DNA of 64,000 bases, from positions 25,084,002 to 25,148,001 of the forward strand of contig NC_073693.1 in the NCBI RefSeq assembly GCF_029784155.1, given 5' to 3'. The position numbers and the translations under genes are program-made. Under the pieces are notes generated by a model. That model saw nothing but the letters and a program-made list of their open reading frames with translations, did not search any database and had not been told where the DNA came from. Shown piece by piece: positions 49,673 through 61,782 of the stretch. This DNA comes from Uranotaenia lowii (Eukaryota > Arthropoda > Insecta > Diptera > Culicidae). Every line of letters begins with the position of its first letter. Positions within the stretch are counted from its first letter, which is position 1.

Positions 49673-51156
49673 TTTCGACCAATGAACAATTTTAGTGATT
49701 CTGATAGAATTTTTGAGTCAGCTTCAAAGATAAATTTTCAAATTCAATTGTTGTAACCCAACACTCTGGAAGTGGCTCCTGAAACATCCGGAAGGGTTCG
49801 GGAGAGGACGTTCAAAGATTAACTGTGCGTCACCATAGTTGGTCTTCTGGCTTCCCATCATCTGCCGGGTTGGGGTTGAGCTAGCTTTCCGATCCTGATG
49901 GGTTGTCCCCGGTTGGCCATCAACCGTATTAGAGTCCGGAGCAGTTTGCGGTCGAATTTTCAAGTAGTTTCCATCACTCGGAAATTCGGTCGAGAGCCAG
50001 AAAGCAGTAGTGACGATGGATGGGTGGCCTCCAACCTGCCCTGGCCGGAGGTTCAGAACTTCCAAACTCCCCTCTGCTCCTTTCAAAACTGGAAGACATG
50101 AGAAAATTATGACGAGTTGAGACGAAACCGAAACGACAAAGACGATGATGATGATAAATGAGCTGATGCAAATTTTATTTGTGCGTTTTCCAACAATTTC
50201 CAGGGCTGCTGCAGCTGAAGGAAAAGCTCCTTGCTCCTAGGCGCTGTTGATGCTGTTTGAGGGCGTGAATATGTGTGTGCTCCTGAAAGGCGGATATGAA
50301 GCGACCTGAATGTAAGTGTGCGTTTGTGAGCATCAAAGTAGGAAATAATTGCTTTTGTCTTTGGTCTCATCAAGAGCTGAGTGGTTTGGTTGCTTACTTT
50401 CTGCTCTGAAGAGACTGACAATTTATTAGTTGAAATATAAGTGTAAGATGAGCTCAAAAGTGTCGTTTAGTTTTCCTGAAGAAACCGAGCTGCATTAACC
50501 ATTCCCAAAGTTGGTGCAGCGACCTTTAAAAGGGCACTCGACCAAGTTTGTTAAAACGATGATGGAGTACTCAACGGGGGAATTTATCAAACGAGACGTA
50601 ATTTACAAACTTGCCTGGTTGGCTGGCTGGCTGAGATCCTTGTTTCTGAAACGCTCTTCCGGGAGTCATTTTGCTTGGCTGGTGAATGTAATGGTTTCCA
50701 ACATCCAACAGGCAAGTGGTACATAATACGAATCAATTTAATATGGTTTCTTATCGCACAGGATTCAACGCTGCAAGGGTTTTCCCGGATAAGAGCCTAC
50801 GGATTAATCAATTTGTTACAGATGCCTTCGTTTTATCAAAAATACAACAAAACAGTTCACTCATTTAGAAATAGACATTGAATAAAGTACGAAACTGTCG
50901 TCATTGTGTTTTAATGGAATTGTTACAGTTTTTCGGTTATCACTAAAGTCTCGTTTGGCTAAAAAAGATTAAAATGGTCGTTTACTGATACTCCAAGCCA
51001 AAAAACTATGAAATTATGAAACTTTACAAAATTATTCACTTCCAGGAAGAGGTGTTTTATGCACTTCACAGAAGTTCATACAAAATATTGTATATGATGT
51101 GATATCACTCTTCATGATCGTAATATTTTTCAAAATAAGTGGTAAAAGCCATTTTA
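49673..51156. other. Unique spacer between opposing satellite B arrays
   Basis: 1.5 kb, mostly moderate GC (49750-50700), with several short overlapping frames on both strands (up to 120 codons at 49724-50086) that show no recognisable motif. It separates the plus and minus B arrays and would be the loop of any hairpin they form. Confidence 0.45.
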
Positions 51157-54100
51157 TGTCAAAATTGTCAAAATTGTCAAAATTGTCAAAATTGTCAAAA
51201 TTGTCAAAATTGTCAAAATTGTCAAAATTGTCAAAATTGTCAAAATTGTCAAAATTGTCAAAATTGTCAAAATTGTCAAAATTGTCAAAATTGTCAAAAT
51301 TGTCAAAATTGTCAAAATTGTCAAAATTGTCAAAATTGTCAAAATTGTCAAAATTGTCAAAATTGTCAAAATTGTCAAAATTGTCAAAATTGTCAAAATT
51401 GTCAAAATTGTCAAAATTGTCAAAATTGTCAAAATTGTCAAAATTGTCAAAATTGTCAAAATTGTCAAAATTGTCAAAATTGTCAAAATTGTCAAAATTG
51501 TCAAAATTGTCAAAATTGTCAAAATTGTCAAAATTGTCAAAATTGTCAAAATTGTCAAAATTGTCAAAATTGTCAAAATTGTCGAAATTATCAAAATTAT
51601 CAAAATTATCAAAATTATCAAAATTGTCAAAATTGTCAAAATTGTCAAAATTGTCAAAATTGTCAAAATTGTCAAAATTGTCAAAATTGTCAAAATTGTC
51701 AAAATTGTCAAAATTGTCAAAATTGTCAAAATTGTCAAAATTGTCAAAATTGTCAAAATTGTCAAAATTGTCAAAATTGTCAAAATTGTCAAAATTGTCA
51801 AAATTATCAAAATTGTCAAAATTGTCAAAATTGTCAAAATTGTCAAAATTGTCAAAATTGTCAAAATTGTCAAAATTGTCAAAATTGTCAAAATTGTCAA
51901 AATTGTCAAAATTGTCAAAATTGTCAAAATTGTCAAAATTGTCAAAATTGTCAATATTGTCAAAATTGTCAAAATTGTCAAAATTGTCAAAATTGTCAAA
52001 ATTGTCAAAATTGTCAAAATTGTCAAAATTGTCAAAATTGTCAAAATTGTCAAAATTGTCAAAATTGTCAAAATTGTCAAAATTGTCAAAATTGTCAAAA
52101 TTGTCAAAATTGTCAAAATTGTCAAAATTGTCAAAATTGTCAAAATTGTCAAAATTGTCAAAATTGTCAAAATTGTCAAAATTGTCAAAATTGTCAAAAT
52201 TGTCAAAATTGTCAAAATTGTCAAAATTGTCAAAATTGTCAAAATTGTCAAAATTGTCAAAATTGTCAAAATTGTCAAAATTGTCAAAACAAAATTGTCA
52301 AAATTGTCAAAATTGTCAAAATTGTCAAAATTGTCAAAATTGTCAAAATTGTCAAAATTGTCAAAATTGTCAAAATTGTCAAAATTGTCAAAATTGTCAA
52401 AATTGTCAAAATTGTCAAAATTGTCAAAATTGTCAAAATTGTCAAAATTGTCAAAATTGTCAAAATTGTCAAAATTGTCAAAATTGTCAAAATTGTCAAA
52501 ATTGTCAAAATTGTCAAAATTATCAAAATTGTCAAAATTGTCAAAATTGTCAAAATTGTCAAAATTGTCAAAATTGTCAAAATTGTCAAAATTGTCAAAA
52601 TTGTCAAAATTGTCAAAATTGTCAAAATTGTCAAAATTGTCAAAATTGTCAAAATTGTCAAAATTGTCAAAATTGTCAAAATTGTCAAAATTGTCAAAAT
52701 TGTCAAAATTGTCAAAATTGTCAAAATTGTCAAAATTGTCAAAATTGTCAAAATTGTCAAAATTGTCAAAATTGTCAAAATTGTCAAAATTGTCAAAATT
52801 GTCAAAATTGTCAAAATTGTCAAAATTGTCAAAATTGTCAAAATTGTCAAAATTGTCAAAATTGTCAAAATTGTCAAAATTGTCAAAATTGTCAAAATTG
52901 TCAAAATTGTCAAAATTGTCAAAATTGTCAAAATTGTCAAAATTGTCAAAATTGTCAAAATTGTCAAAATTGTCAAAATTGTCAAAATTGTCAAAATTGT
53001 CAAAATTGTCAAAATTGTCAAAATTGTCAAAATTGTCAAAATTGTCAAAATTGTCAAAATTGTCAAAATTGTCAAAATTGTCAAAATTGTCAAAATTGTC
53101 AAAATTGTCAAAATTGTCAAAATTGTCAAAATTGTCAAAATTGTCAAAATTGTCAAAATTGTCAAAATTGTCAAAATTGTCAAAATTGTCAAAATTGTCA
53201 AAATTGTCAAAATTTTCAAAATTGTCAAAATTGTCAAAATTGTCAAAATTGTCAAAATTGTCAAAATTGTCAAAATTGTCAAAATTGTCAAAATTGTCAA
53301 AATTGTCAAAATTGTCAAAATTGTCAAAATTGTCAAAATTGTCAAAATTGTCAAAATTGTCAAAATTGTCAAAATTGTCAAAATTGTCAAAATTGTCAAA
53401 ATTGTCAAAATTGTCAAAATTGTCAAAATTGTCAAAATTGTCAAAATTGTCAAAATTGTCAAAATTGTCAAAATTGTCAAAATTGTCAAAATTGTCAAAA
53501 TTGTCAAAATTGTCAAAATTGTCAAAATTGTCAAAATTGTCAAAATTGTCAAAATTGTCAAAATTGTCAAAATTGTCAAAATTGTCAAAATTGTCAAAAT
53601 TGTCAAAATTGTCAAAATTGTCAAAATTGTCAAAATTGTCAAAATTGTCAAAATTGTCAAAATTGTCAAAATTGTCAAAATTGTCAAAATTGTCAAAATT
53701 GTCAAAATTGTCAAAATTGTCAAAATTGTCAAAATTGTCAAAATTGTCAAAATTGTCAAAATTGTCAAATTTGTCAAATTTGTCAAATTTGTCAAATTTG
53801 TCAAATTTGTCAAAATTGTCAAAATTGTCAAAATTGTCAAAATTGTCAAAATTGTCAAAATTGTCAAAATTGTCAAAATTGTCAAAATTGTCAAAATTGT
53901 CAAAATTGTCAAAATTGTCAAAATTGTCAAAATTGTCAAAATTGTCAAAATTGTCAAAATTGTCAAAATTGTCAAAATTGTCAAAATTGTCAAAATTGTC
54001 AAAATTGTCAAAATTGTCAAAATTGTCAAAATTGTCAAAATTGTCAAAATTGTCAAAATTGTCAAAATTGTCAAAATTGTCAAAATTGTCAAAATTGTCA

Positions 54101-54718
54101 AAATTGTCAAAATTGTCAAAATTGTCAAAATTGTCAAAATTGTCAAAATTGTCAAAATTGTCAAAATTGTCAAAATTGTCAAAATTGTCAAAATTGTCAA
54201 AATTGTCAAAATTGTCAAAATTGTCAAAATTGTCAAAATTGTCAAAATTGTCAAAATTGTCAAAATTGTCAAAATTGTCAAAATTGTCAAAATTGTCAAA
54301 ATTGTCAAAATTGTCAAAATTGTCAAAATTGTCAAAATTGTCAAAATTGTCAAAATTGTCAAAATTGTCAAAATTGTCGAAATTATCAAAATTATCAAAA
54401 TTGTCAAAATTGTCAAAATTGTCAAAATTGTCAAAATTGTCAAAATTGTCAAAATTGTCAAAATTGTCAAAATTGTCAAAATTGTCAAAATTGTCAAAAT
54501 TGTCAAAATTGTCAAAATTGTCAAAATTGTCAAAATTGTGAAATTGGTCAAAAGGGTCAAAATTGTCAAAATTGTCAAAATTGTCAAAATTGTCAAAATT
54601 GTCAAAATTGTCAAAATTGTCAAAATTGTCAAAATTGTCAAAATTGTCAAAATTGTCAAAATTGTCAAAATTGTCAAAATTGTCAAAATTGTCAAAATTT
54701 TCAAAAATGTCAAAATTG
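51157..54718 (-). repeat. Satellite B, array 2: inverted (TGTCAAAAT phase on plus strand), about 395 units
   Basis: The exact reverse complement of the TGACAATTT unit. Local variant blocks: GTCGAAATTATC followed by ATTATCAAA units at 51583-51620 and a shorter version at 54377-54400; five TTTGTCAAA units at 53766-53812; a broken unit (CAAAACAAAATT) at 52287; GGTCAAAAGGGTC near 54545. Two long minus frames of LTI repeats and plus frames of NCQ, KLS and IVK repeats are artefacts of the 9-bp unit. Confidence 0.97.
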
Positions 54719-57700
54719 ATTAATCAATATAAATTATTTCGTCTTCAACGTTTTTTTTTGGATAGAACTTTTTGAAATAAAATCTTTATTTTTAATATTT
54801 CAACGGGAACTCAAACAAGCCCGTATAATTTTAGCTTTCAAAAGATAAACACCAAACTGAATTATAATTTCCTTTTCCATTAGCCGTTGAAAGTTTATTG
54901 ATTCTTCGAAAGAATCCTTTGAGAGAAGCCTTATCCAGCAAACCGAGCCACAATGTTTACGAGATTTCACTTCCGAAAAGGATATTGCATCGCAAAATAT
55001 AAAAAAAAATCCTTGACATTTGTTTGCTTATCTACCGATAAGTTAAAACGAGTTGTCAGCCAAATTTCCTGTGCCCACGTATTTCCGTCTCCGGGTGATA
55101 TTGGGTGTGAAATTAATAAATTGTTCCCTGTCCGAACAAGCTCATTCAGGTAAGAAAATGGCTGCAGTTGGTAAGGGGGGATGAATGAAATAATGACATC
55201 ATCCGGCACCGATCTATTTCCGGTCAATGTGTTTCGGGAATGAAGTTCGTTAGCAATTTTCAAATTCCTTTCGCCAAATGTGTTGGAAATCACAGCTTAA
55301 ACAACATTTTTCGGCTCTCTAAGAGAAGAAACATGTTGCATTCCAAGGCGACACATCTGGGAGCCCATAAATTTCGGTTTATGATTGCATAATCTGGTGG
55401 GTTGTAATTCAGCCTTTGGGTGTGAAGCATGAGGGGTCAAGAATGAATAAAAAATATCGATTCATCTTGATATCTGATTGGTTTGAAATTTATTGTAAAA
55501 TGAAGAGTTGTGATTCAGGATTTGTGTCTCATAATAAATGAAATTTCGATTATTCAAACTGTTAGGATCCACCCCAGCCAATTGGCTTCAGGTGGAAACC
55601 GATTTTTTCGACGTAATCATTTCTGTCTCCGTTTGGTGTTTCCCAAAGCCAGAGAAAAACATCCCAGAGAGGCTGCAATTGTGCAACAATTCGTTATGTT
55701 ACGTATACTCTTTGCCGCCGGAACAGAAGTAGCTAGATATTCCTTACAGCTGCGAAGCAATCGCTATGAATTTTGTATTTTTTCCTCGGTTTTTGCGCGC
55801 TTCTTTCAAATGATACTCTCCTATTTCCCCGGACGCAACCGATTGCATAAATCCTTTGCCTAGTAGTTATTATATGAGGGAGCCATTTTCACGGATGATA
55901 CTAAACAGAGTGCGCTACACTTGGCAGCGACTTTCCTAGCGAAAAAAAACATTATCCAGCGAGCTGCCGAAGCACCGGAAGCTACCGAACCGGATATCTA
56001 TTGGACTATCGATTTGTGCTGACTTGGAAAAGACCGGAGCTCTCGGAACTCGTGGAATCTGGAACAGAAGAACCCCAGCAGAACGACGTCGGATTGAACA
56101 CGACGCGCGAAGAGAAAAGCGGAAGTTTTTGCTCACACTTTTGCAAAACAAAACAATGCGCTGCATTTGCTGCAGTTTTTATTTACGAGCATCGATTCGA
56201 TGCAAACCGGGAAACGCATATACAAAACTGGGAGGAAGCAGAAAGAAACTCGGTCATTTTTCCCTGAAGGAAACAGCCGAGAACTGTAACATTCATTTCA
56301 GCCGGATGATGAAGACCTGCGTTTCGATTGGGGTCATATTGAATTACTTTTATGGCGATTGCTGAACGCAAAAAATGCAAACACATATGATTTGAATGAA
56401 ACTGTTGATTGTTGATTGCTTACATGGAAAAAAATCTAGTATTTTGAGTAATAATATTGCATTAGAGGGGTTTTTAAATATCTGATAATTCTCGCCAGGG
56501 GTCTTCAGACCTTTCCCAAAACTTTAAATTTGGTTCATTTGTACGACGTACGTATTTTTTAGATTTTCAATATTTATATTTTCGAGATAGATTCAGTTAG
56601 TTTTTTGTATAAATAAAATTAAAACATATTTGAAAGCCACATAACTTTGTCATTTTTCAACGAAAATCATAAAATAGCACATCAACACGCATTACAACAA
56701 CGATGGAGCATAGGTACTTATTAAAGCAGATGAAAAAAACATTGTTTTTTGGTACTTTGTGCAGAGTTCGTCACTTGAAATCGGTTCTCAAGTAACAATT
56801 TAAGCTTTATTAAGGTAAACGCCATTTTGGTCAAGTTTTATGACTTCGATATAATCATTATGCTCACCAAATCTTTTATAAAGCTTTTCTAAAACATTTG
56901 AGCATTTTTCCATTTTTTCTTCTACGTTGTGAGTTTTCCATTTTATTTAATTTTTTTTTCCAGTAACCAAGATGGTTGATGAAAAATGATTGTATTATTG
57001 AGATTTGATCTTGAAAAAAAAAAATAACGAAAAAGTTATGTTTCAACCATATTATGAGCAGCTTTCTACGGCCGACAAGATTTTAGGTAAAATGTGCATG
57101 AAATAGTATCTTTAAAAAAAATGCGCTTCGTCAAATCTTTAGAATGAAGAAATTTTACTGTAAATTTTTTTTGGAAAAAATAAAAATTATTTTTTTTTAC
57201 AAAAACAAACTATTTGTAATGAATATAATAGTAAAACATGACATAATGCTATCGCAAACATGGTGATATTTATTGAAAATAGGCCTAAAAAATATGATCA
57301 AATACTTAACATTGTGAATTAATCAACATGGCGTTAACTAAAAAAACATGGCGTCATTTGGTACCCTTTGATTTTGCAACCAATATGGCGTTCATCAATT
57401 CAATGCCTTTAGCTTTATTATGATCATAAAATGGCTAATTTGTTTTATAACGGTTTTATGAGAGCCATATGAAATTTTACATTTCTCTCGCAAGCCTGGT
57501 TGTGAATGGGTGGTGGAATGATACCTTGAGTTGAAGTTCAATTTCGTTGTCTGAGGCCATCAGGAGATTCAAGAAAAGGCGGCTTTCGCATATCTCTTAA
57601 ATGCTGTAAACGACTCTAAATTGCATGAAATCCCCTTTACATGACTTAAAATTGCATGAAATCCCCACATAGTCGAGTTTCGTTTTCTGAGACCATCTTG

Positions 57701-58199
57701 AAATTCAATATGGCGGCTTTTGATTAACTTGAAAATACTGTAAACCACTAAAAATCACATAAAATTCTCCTAATATGGGTATTGGATGAAAGCGCAAAAC
57801 GAGTAGACTTGTAAGATAGAGATGCATTTGAATAAAAGTGGGTTAACCCTCATCCTTGCCTGAATTTTTACCACGTCTACAAAGTTGTAAAGAACCGCAG
57901 CGTTTATGGAGCTACACGACTATAATTGGTATGAAATAGGCTTGAATTTAAATTTATTGCGGAAATCTTGCGCTTATATACTCAAAATCCAGTGCAAAGT
58001 TGAATTGAACCCTCCATTTCATAATCTTTTTTTTTTTTTTATTTTTCCTTGAAAATGATTTTGGACAGTTAGAAATGATCTGTACAGCAAGAAAAAAAAT
58101 TTAAAAAAGCTCGATTTTTCAATTTTTTCAAATATTAATTGTTGCAAATTTGTTCCTATATGAAATGAAAGGTTAAGTGCAAAAAATTAGCAAAATGAA
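54719..58199. other. Unique DNA right of satellite B
   Basis: 54900-56390 has higher GC and several overlapping short frames (for example 55510-55863 and 56024-56365) with no known motifs and no conserved partner in the window. 56400-58199 is AT-rich and empty, apart from repeated short phrases near 57600-57760 (CATGAAATCCCC and similar). No supported gene. Confidence 0.45.
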
Positions 58200-59393
58200 A
58201 ACTAGAAACACCTACGTTAGGAAAATCGTCAAAAATTCTGTGTTTCATATTTTGACTAATTTATCTGGTGTGACTCAAAAAATGTCGACGGTTCATTGAT
58301 TGAAAAGTAGGTTTTTACACCACTTTTTTTACATTTTTTGTGGTCATGATCTTAAAAAATTTCCGAAGAATACATTCTTATGTGTAACGTATAGTTTCAG
58401 CTTCAGCTTTTTTGGTCACTAAGTGAAACTTTTTTGAGAATTTGTAACTGACATTCTTTTTTCCGAAGCATGTTTTTTTAAGATTTTTTTCTTAGATTTT
58501 GAATAACGGGAAACTGAAGTGTTTTAACTGAATGTTGACTGAGAAACATATTTGAGTGACATTACATGGTTTCAAGAAAATAATTTTTTTTTGTATAAAC
58601 CGGTTGAGAAACAAGAAAGAAAAATTAATTTTAGTCAAGAGTGTCAAGTTGACACTCGTGGTCTGATTGGATATCCTGGGCTTTCAGGGTGCGTCCATAA
58701 AAAAAAGTAATGATGCAAAATTCAATAAACAGACCCCGTTCGATTTTGGCAACACGCCCGTACATTTTGTGTTGCCAAAATCGAATGTTGCCAAAATCAA
58801 ACGGTTTTTTTCACATTTTTTTTCAATTATTTTTACAAAATAACTTTTATTATAATCACAAAGGTTATTTTTAGTCAATTTCCGACCAGTTGCAGTCAAT
58901 TTTTTTATCATGTTTTTGATGTATGTTGCACTTTTCTTGTTTTGTTTATAATGTTTGTTTTCATTTGTCATATTTGCTGTTTTTTTCATTCTTCATCATT
59001 TTTTAGTTGTTTTTAGTCATTTTCAGTCTTTTGTTTGAATTTGTTTTATAGCTTTTGAAGTTTTTCATATTTATGTCATTTTTGAGTACTTTACATAATT
59101 TTGAAAAAATTTGTGCTTTTAAAGTTGTATTTTATCACCATTTTAGAACATGAAAACGTATTTATGGTGTTTTTCTAAATTAAATTGGTCCTGTCATAGC
59201 GAAAACTAAAAGGCACATGTGTCAAAATCGGATGTTGCCAAAATCGAATGTTGCCAAAAACGAACGGGGTCTGTATCATGAACTTATTGAGGGTCCCCGA
59301 AGAATTTATTTTATTTAGATGCAACCGAATAAAGTTAAAAGTTGCTTAACTTCGAATAGTATCACATTGACACTCAAAAGTGGATAAGGGTTA
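58200..59393. mobile_element. Composite inverted-repeat element, copy 2 (interrupted)
   Basis: Shares ordered tracts with 39150-40792: ACATTTTTTGTGGTCATGAT at 58331, the TTAGATTTTGAATAACGG tract near 58492, GTGCGTCCATAAAAAA near 58689 and the TTGACACTC end near 59371. It is interrupted by the MITE at 58729-59277. Confidence 0.65.
58729..59277. mobile_element. MITE with AGACCCCGTTCG ends, inserted in copy 2
   Basis: About 545 bp with terminal inverted repeats (ACAGACCCCGTTCG at the left, CGAACGGGGTCTGT at the right) extending into GATTTTGGCAAC/GTTGCCAAAA. Further GTTGCCAAAATCGA motifs repeat inside each end. The minus-strand frame at 58684-58989 overlaps it and is not a gene. Confidence 0.8.
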
Positions 59394-59394
59394 A

Positions 59395-60540
59395 ACAAAT
59401 TCCATCATGGTAAAATAGAACAAAATTTAATATTGCATAAAATGATAAAAACGATATAAATATACGTACCAAATTAAAATATGGTAAAATTAGATCAAAT
59501 TCAGTTAAAGTTAGATCAAAAACAATATAAAACAGAAAACCCAAGGTAAAAAATTGATGGATGATAAACAAGACAAAAGTCAATTAAATTTAAAGAATAA
59601 AGACAAAACAGAATACAACAATACTCATTATACTAAAACCAAGTAATACAAAACAAAACCAGATAAAACAAAACATTAAATAATGGTAACAAATGGTACG
59701 ATTTAAAACAATTTAAAACAATAAAAAACAATATGAGACAGAATAAAACAGGATTTTTCAAAATAAAACTAGATGGAGCTGGATAGAACAACCAAAAACA
59801 AATATAACACGATTTTAAACAAGAGAAGAAATAAGAATGAACAAGACAAGATAAAATTAGATAAAACAAATAAAATTAAATAAAAAATATATCAAACTAG
59901 ACGAAACAAGTTCAATTCGTGCTATAAGTTCAAAATGAGTTATCTTGGAAATAAAAAATATTATGACAGAAAAAAAAAATAAAACAAACTAAAAAAACTA
60001 AAAAAAACGATAACTCCAGGTAAAAATAACAAGAAAACTAAACAGGTCAATCTTAAATGGAGTCTTTCGTTAACTTTCAAATACTAATTTTTTCAATGAT
60101 TTTTTTTTTACTTTGTATATTTTTTATGACTTTCAATGTTCTCTTGTTTTAAGCCTTAATTTTTTAAGTTTGATTTCTATTTTTTAGTTTCGTTGCTTTA
60201 AGGTTGTTGTTTTTCAATTTTTAATGTCATTACTTGTTTAAGTATGGTTCACTTAGTCTCATCTTGTTAATTTTTGTGTTATAGTTATTTTTCCTTGATT
60301 TACTTTTATCGTGTATCTTTTTTTGTTGTTGCTTTATCTTGTTCAACATTGGATTATTTTGTTATGATTTGCTTTTTTATGTTTTTTTTTCTGTAACATT
60401 TATGTTTCATCTTGTTTAATATGGCCGTATCTTATTATGTCTACACATTTTCTTGTTTGCTCTTTTTTCAGTCCAGTTTTATTTTAAATCGTCTAATTTT
60501 GTTATGTTTAATCTTGTTTAATATGCTATAATAAAACCAT
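59395..60540. repeat. Decayed A-rich/T-rich mirrored repeat block
   Basis: 59395-60010 is purine/A-rich with irregular words such as GATAAAACAA, AATAAAACAG and AAACAAGA. 60090-60540 is the opposite, T-rich with TTTTATCTTGTT- and TTTAATCTTGTT-like words. The strand bias flips near 60060. This looks like an ancient tandem repeat in two opposing orientations, now too diverged for a clear unit. Confidence 0.5.
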
Positions 60541-60899
60541 AACAAAAGTTTCAAACGCTTGTTGGCTTAATCACTTTCATTTGGGTTTTGCTGGTAGTAA
60601 AACAGCTTGTTATGGTTTGAATAGAAAATCTTATAAGAAAGTGTTACGTAGGCGGGAGGAGGGTCAAATATCGAAATTCGTATTACGTAATATTTGAATG
60701 GCCGCAAAGGGTAATGTACCAGAATTAATACTTATGACAATTTTGAACAGTAATCGGGAATTACTAGAACAACGAACTTACAAATTTTCAGAAGACCAGA
60801 AAATCCTATTTCAATTTAGGGTTATCAAATAAAGTATCATGTAAAGAGTGCATATTTTTATTAACTGAATCGTGTTAATTATTCTGATTAAAAAGTCTC
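60541..60899. other. Short non-coding spacer
   Basis: No gene or clear repeat. Confidence 0.5.
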
Positions 60900-61088
60900 A
60901 ACATTTTTTTTGTTGTTGCGATTATTGTTGTTTTAACATCTCTCTGTCATTCGCAACCTATATAAATGATGCGTATATTGAAAAATTTATTCGGCACAAC
61001 TGTGATCGATGATTATTCTTGGGCTCGAACTCACAGACATCGACTCGGGAAGCGACTGACTTTCCAACTGAGCTATACCGTAACCCTT
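60900..61088 (-). mobile_element. tRNA-derived SINE
   Basis: On the minus strand an A box, TAGCTCAGTTGG (plus-strand 61066-61077), and a B box, GAGTTCGAGCCC (plus-strand 61021-61032), are correctly spaced. An unrelated AT-rich body and an A-rich, CAACAA-like tail near 60905 follow. The anticodon arm is imperfect, so this is a SINE head rather than a working tRNA. Confidence 0.7.
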
Positions 61089-61142
61089 TTTAACAAAATT
61101 GATCATAAAAATGTAAAAATGAAAATGGGCATGAGTATAAAA

Positions 61143-61563
61143 TAAGGTTGCCAAAATTTTTCCAGCACGTATCCGGGCAATTTTTTTTTATAAAAACCTG
61201 GCAAATCTAGGAATTTGAATTCAAAAGTGACTACCATAAATCCGGACAATATCTGGGCAAATTTTCTCAAAATTTTGAAGTTACTTTATAAAATTCAAGA
61301 AAAATTTTTTTTTTTCGATAACACTTATCGATGGATTTTAAATCGCATTTTAGGCTTACAAAAAACCTTTTTTGATTATTAAAAAAAAACTTACTCAAAA
61401 AATTTCGTTTTGGAGGCGTTTGTTTTATTTTTTGTATAATTTGCCTAATAAAGTCAATAAATCTAGGCATTTTTCAATGATATTCGGGCAACCGGGCCGG
61501 GCCCAAATTTTGTTCAAAATATCCAGGCAAACCCGGATAAAACCGGGCATTCTTGCAACCTTA
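61143..61563. mobile_element. MITE with TAAGGTTGC ends
   Basis: 421 bp; ends TAAGGTTGC and GCAACCTTA are inverted. CCGGGCAA and TTGCCCGG-type words repeat inside both halves. No coding capacity; the minus frame at 61267-61470 lies inside and is not credible. Confidence 0.65.
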
Positions 61564-61780
61564 GTATGGAATCTCAAATATGTTTTGATATTAGACTGCG
61601 GATTCTTATCCTAAATATGATCTGCATTTAAGTTTCAAAGTTAAATCTTGAACCTGAAAGTTTCAACTTGGTTTCAAATCGCAATTCTGAATCTAAAATA
61701 TTAGGGATTTTTTTATATGAATCTTGACTTAAAAATTCGTCAGAAGTTTTAAAATTCAAATAAATTATTTTTAATTTTAC

Positions 61781-61782
61781 AG
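61781..61782 (+). promoter_or_regulatory. Probable 3' splice site
   Basis: A T-rich tract (ATTTTTAATTTTACAG) immediately precedes the GC-rich open segment at 61783. Confidence 0.5.

Noticed and set aside
44895..49682. Long minus-strand frame of about 1,595 codons spanning satellites A and B
   Set aside because: The same artefact; it reads through both satellites and the seam only because none of the units contains a stop in that phase.
2664..54718. Possible CRISPR array
   Set aside because: Units are 7-9 bp head to tail with no spacers; this is satellite DNA in a eukaryotic setting.
55510..56365. Several frames of 64-117 codons
   Set aside because: They overlap one another in different frames, lack motifs or signal peptides, and have no conserved partner in the window.
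61021..61088. Functional tRNA gene
   Set aside because: The A and B boxes are good but the anticodon and acceptor stems do not pair properly and an AT-rich body follows, so a SINE head fits better.
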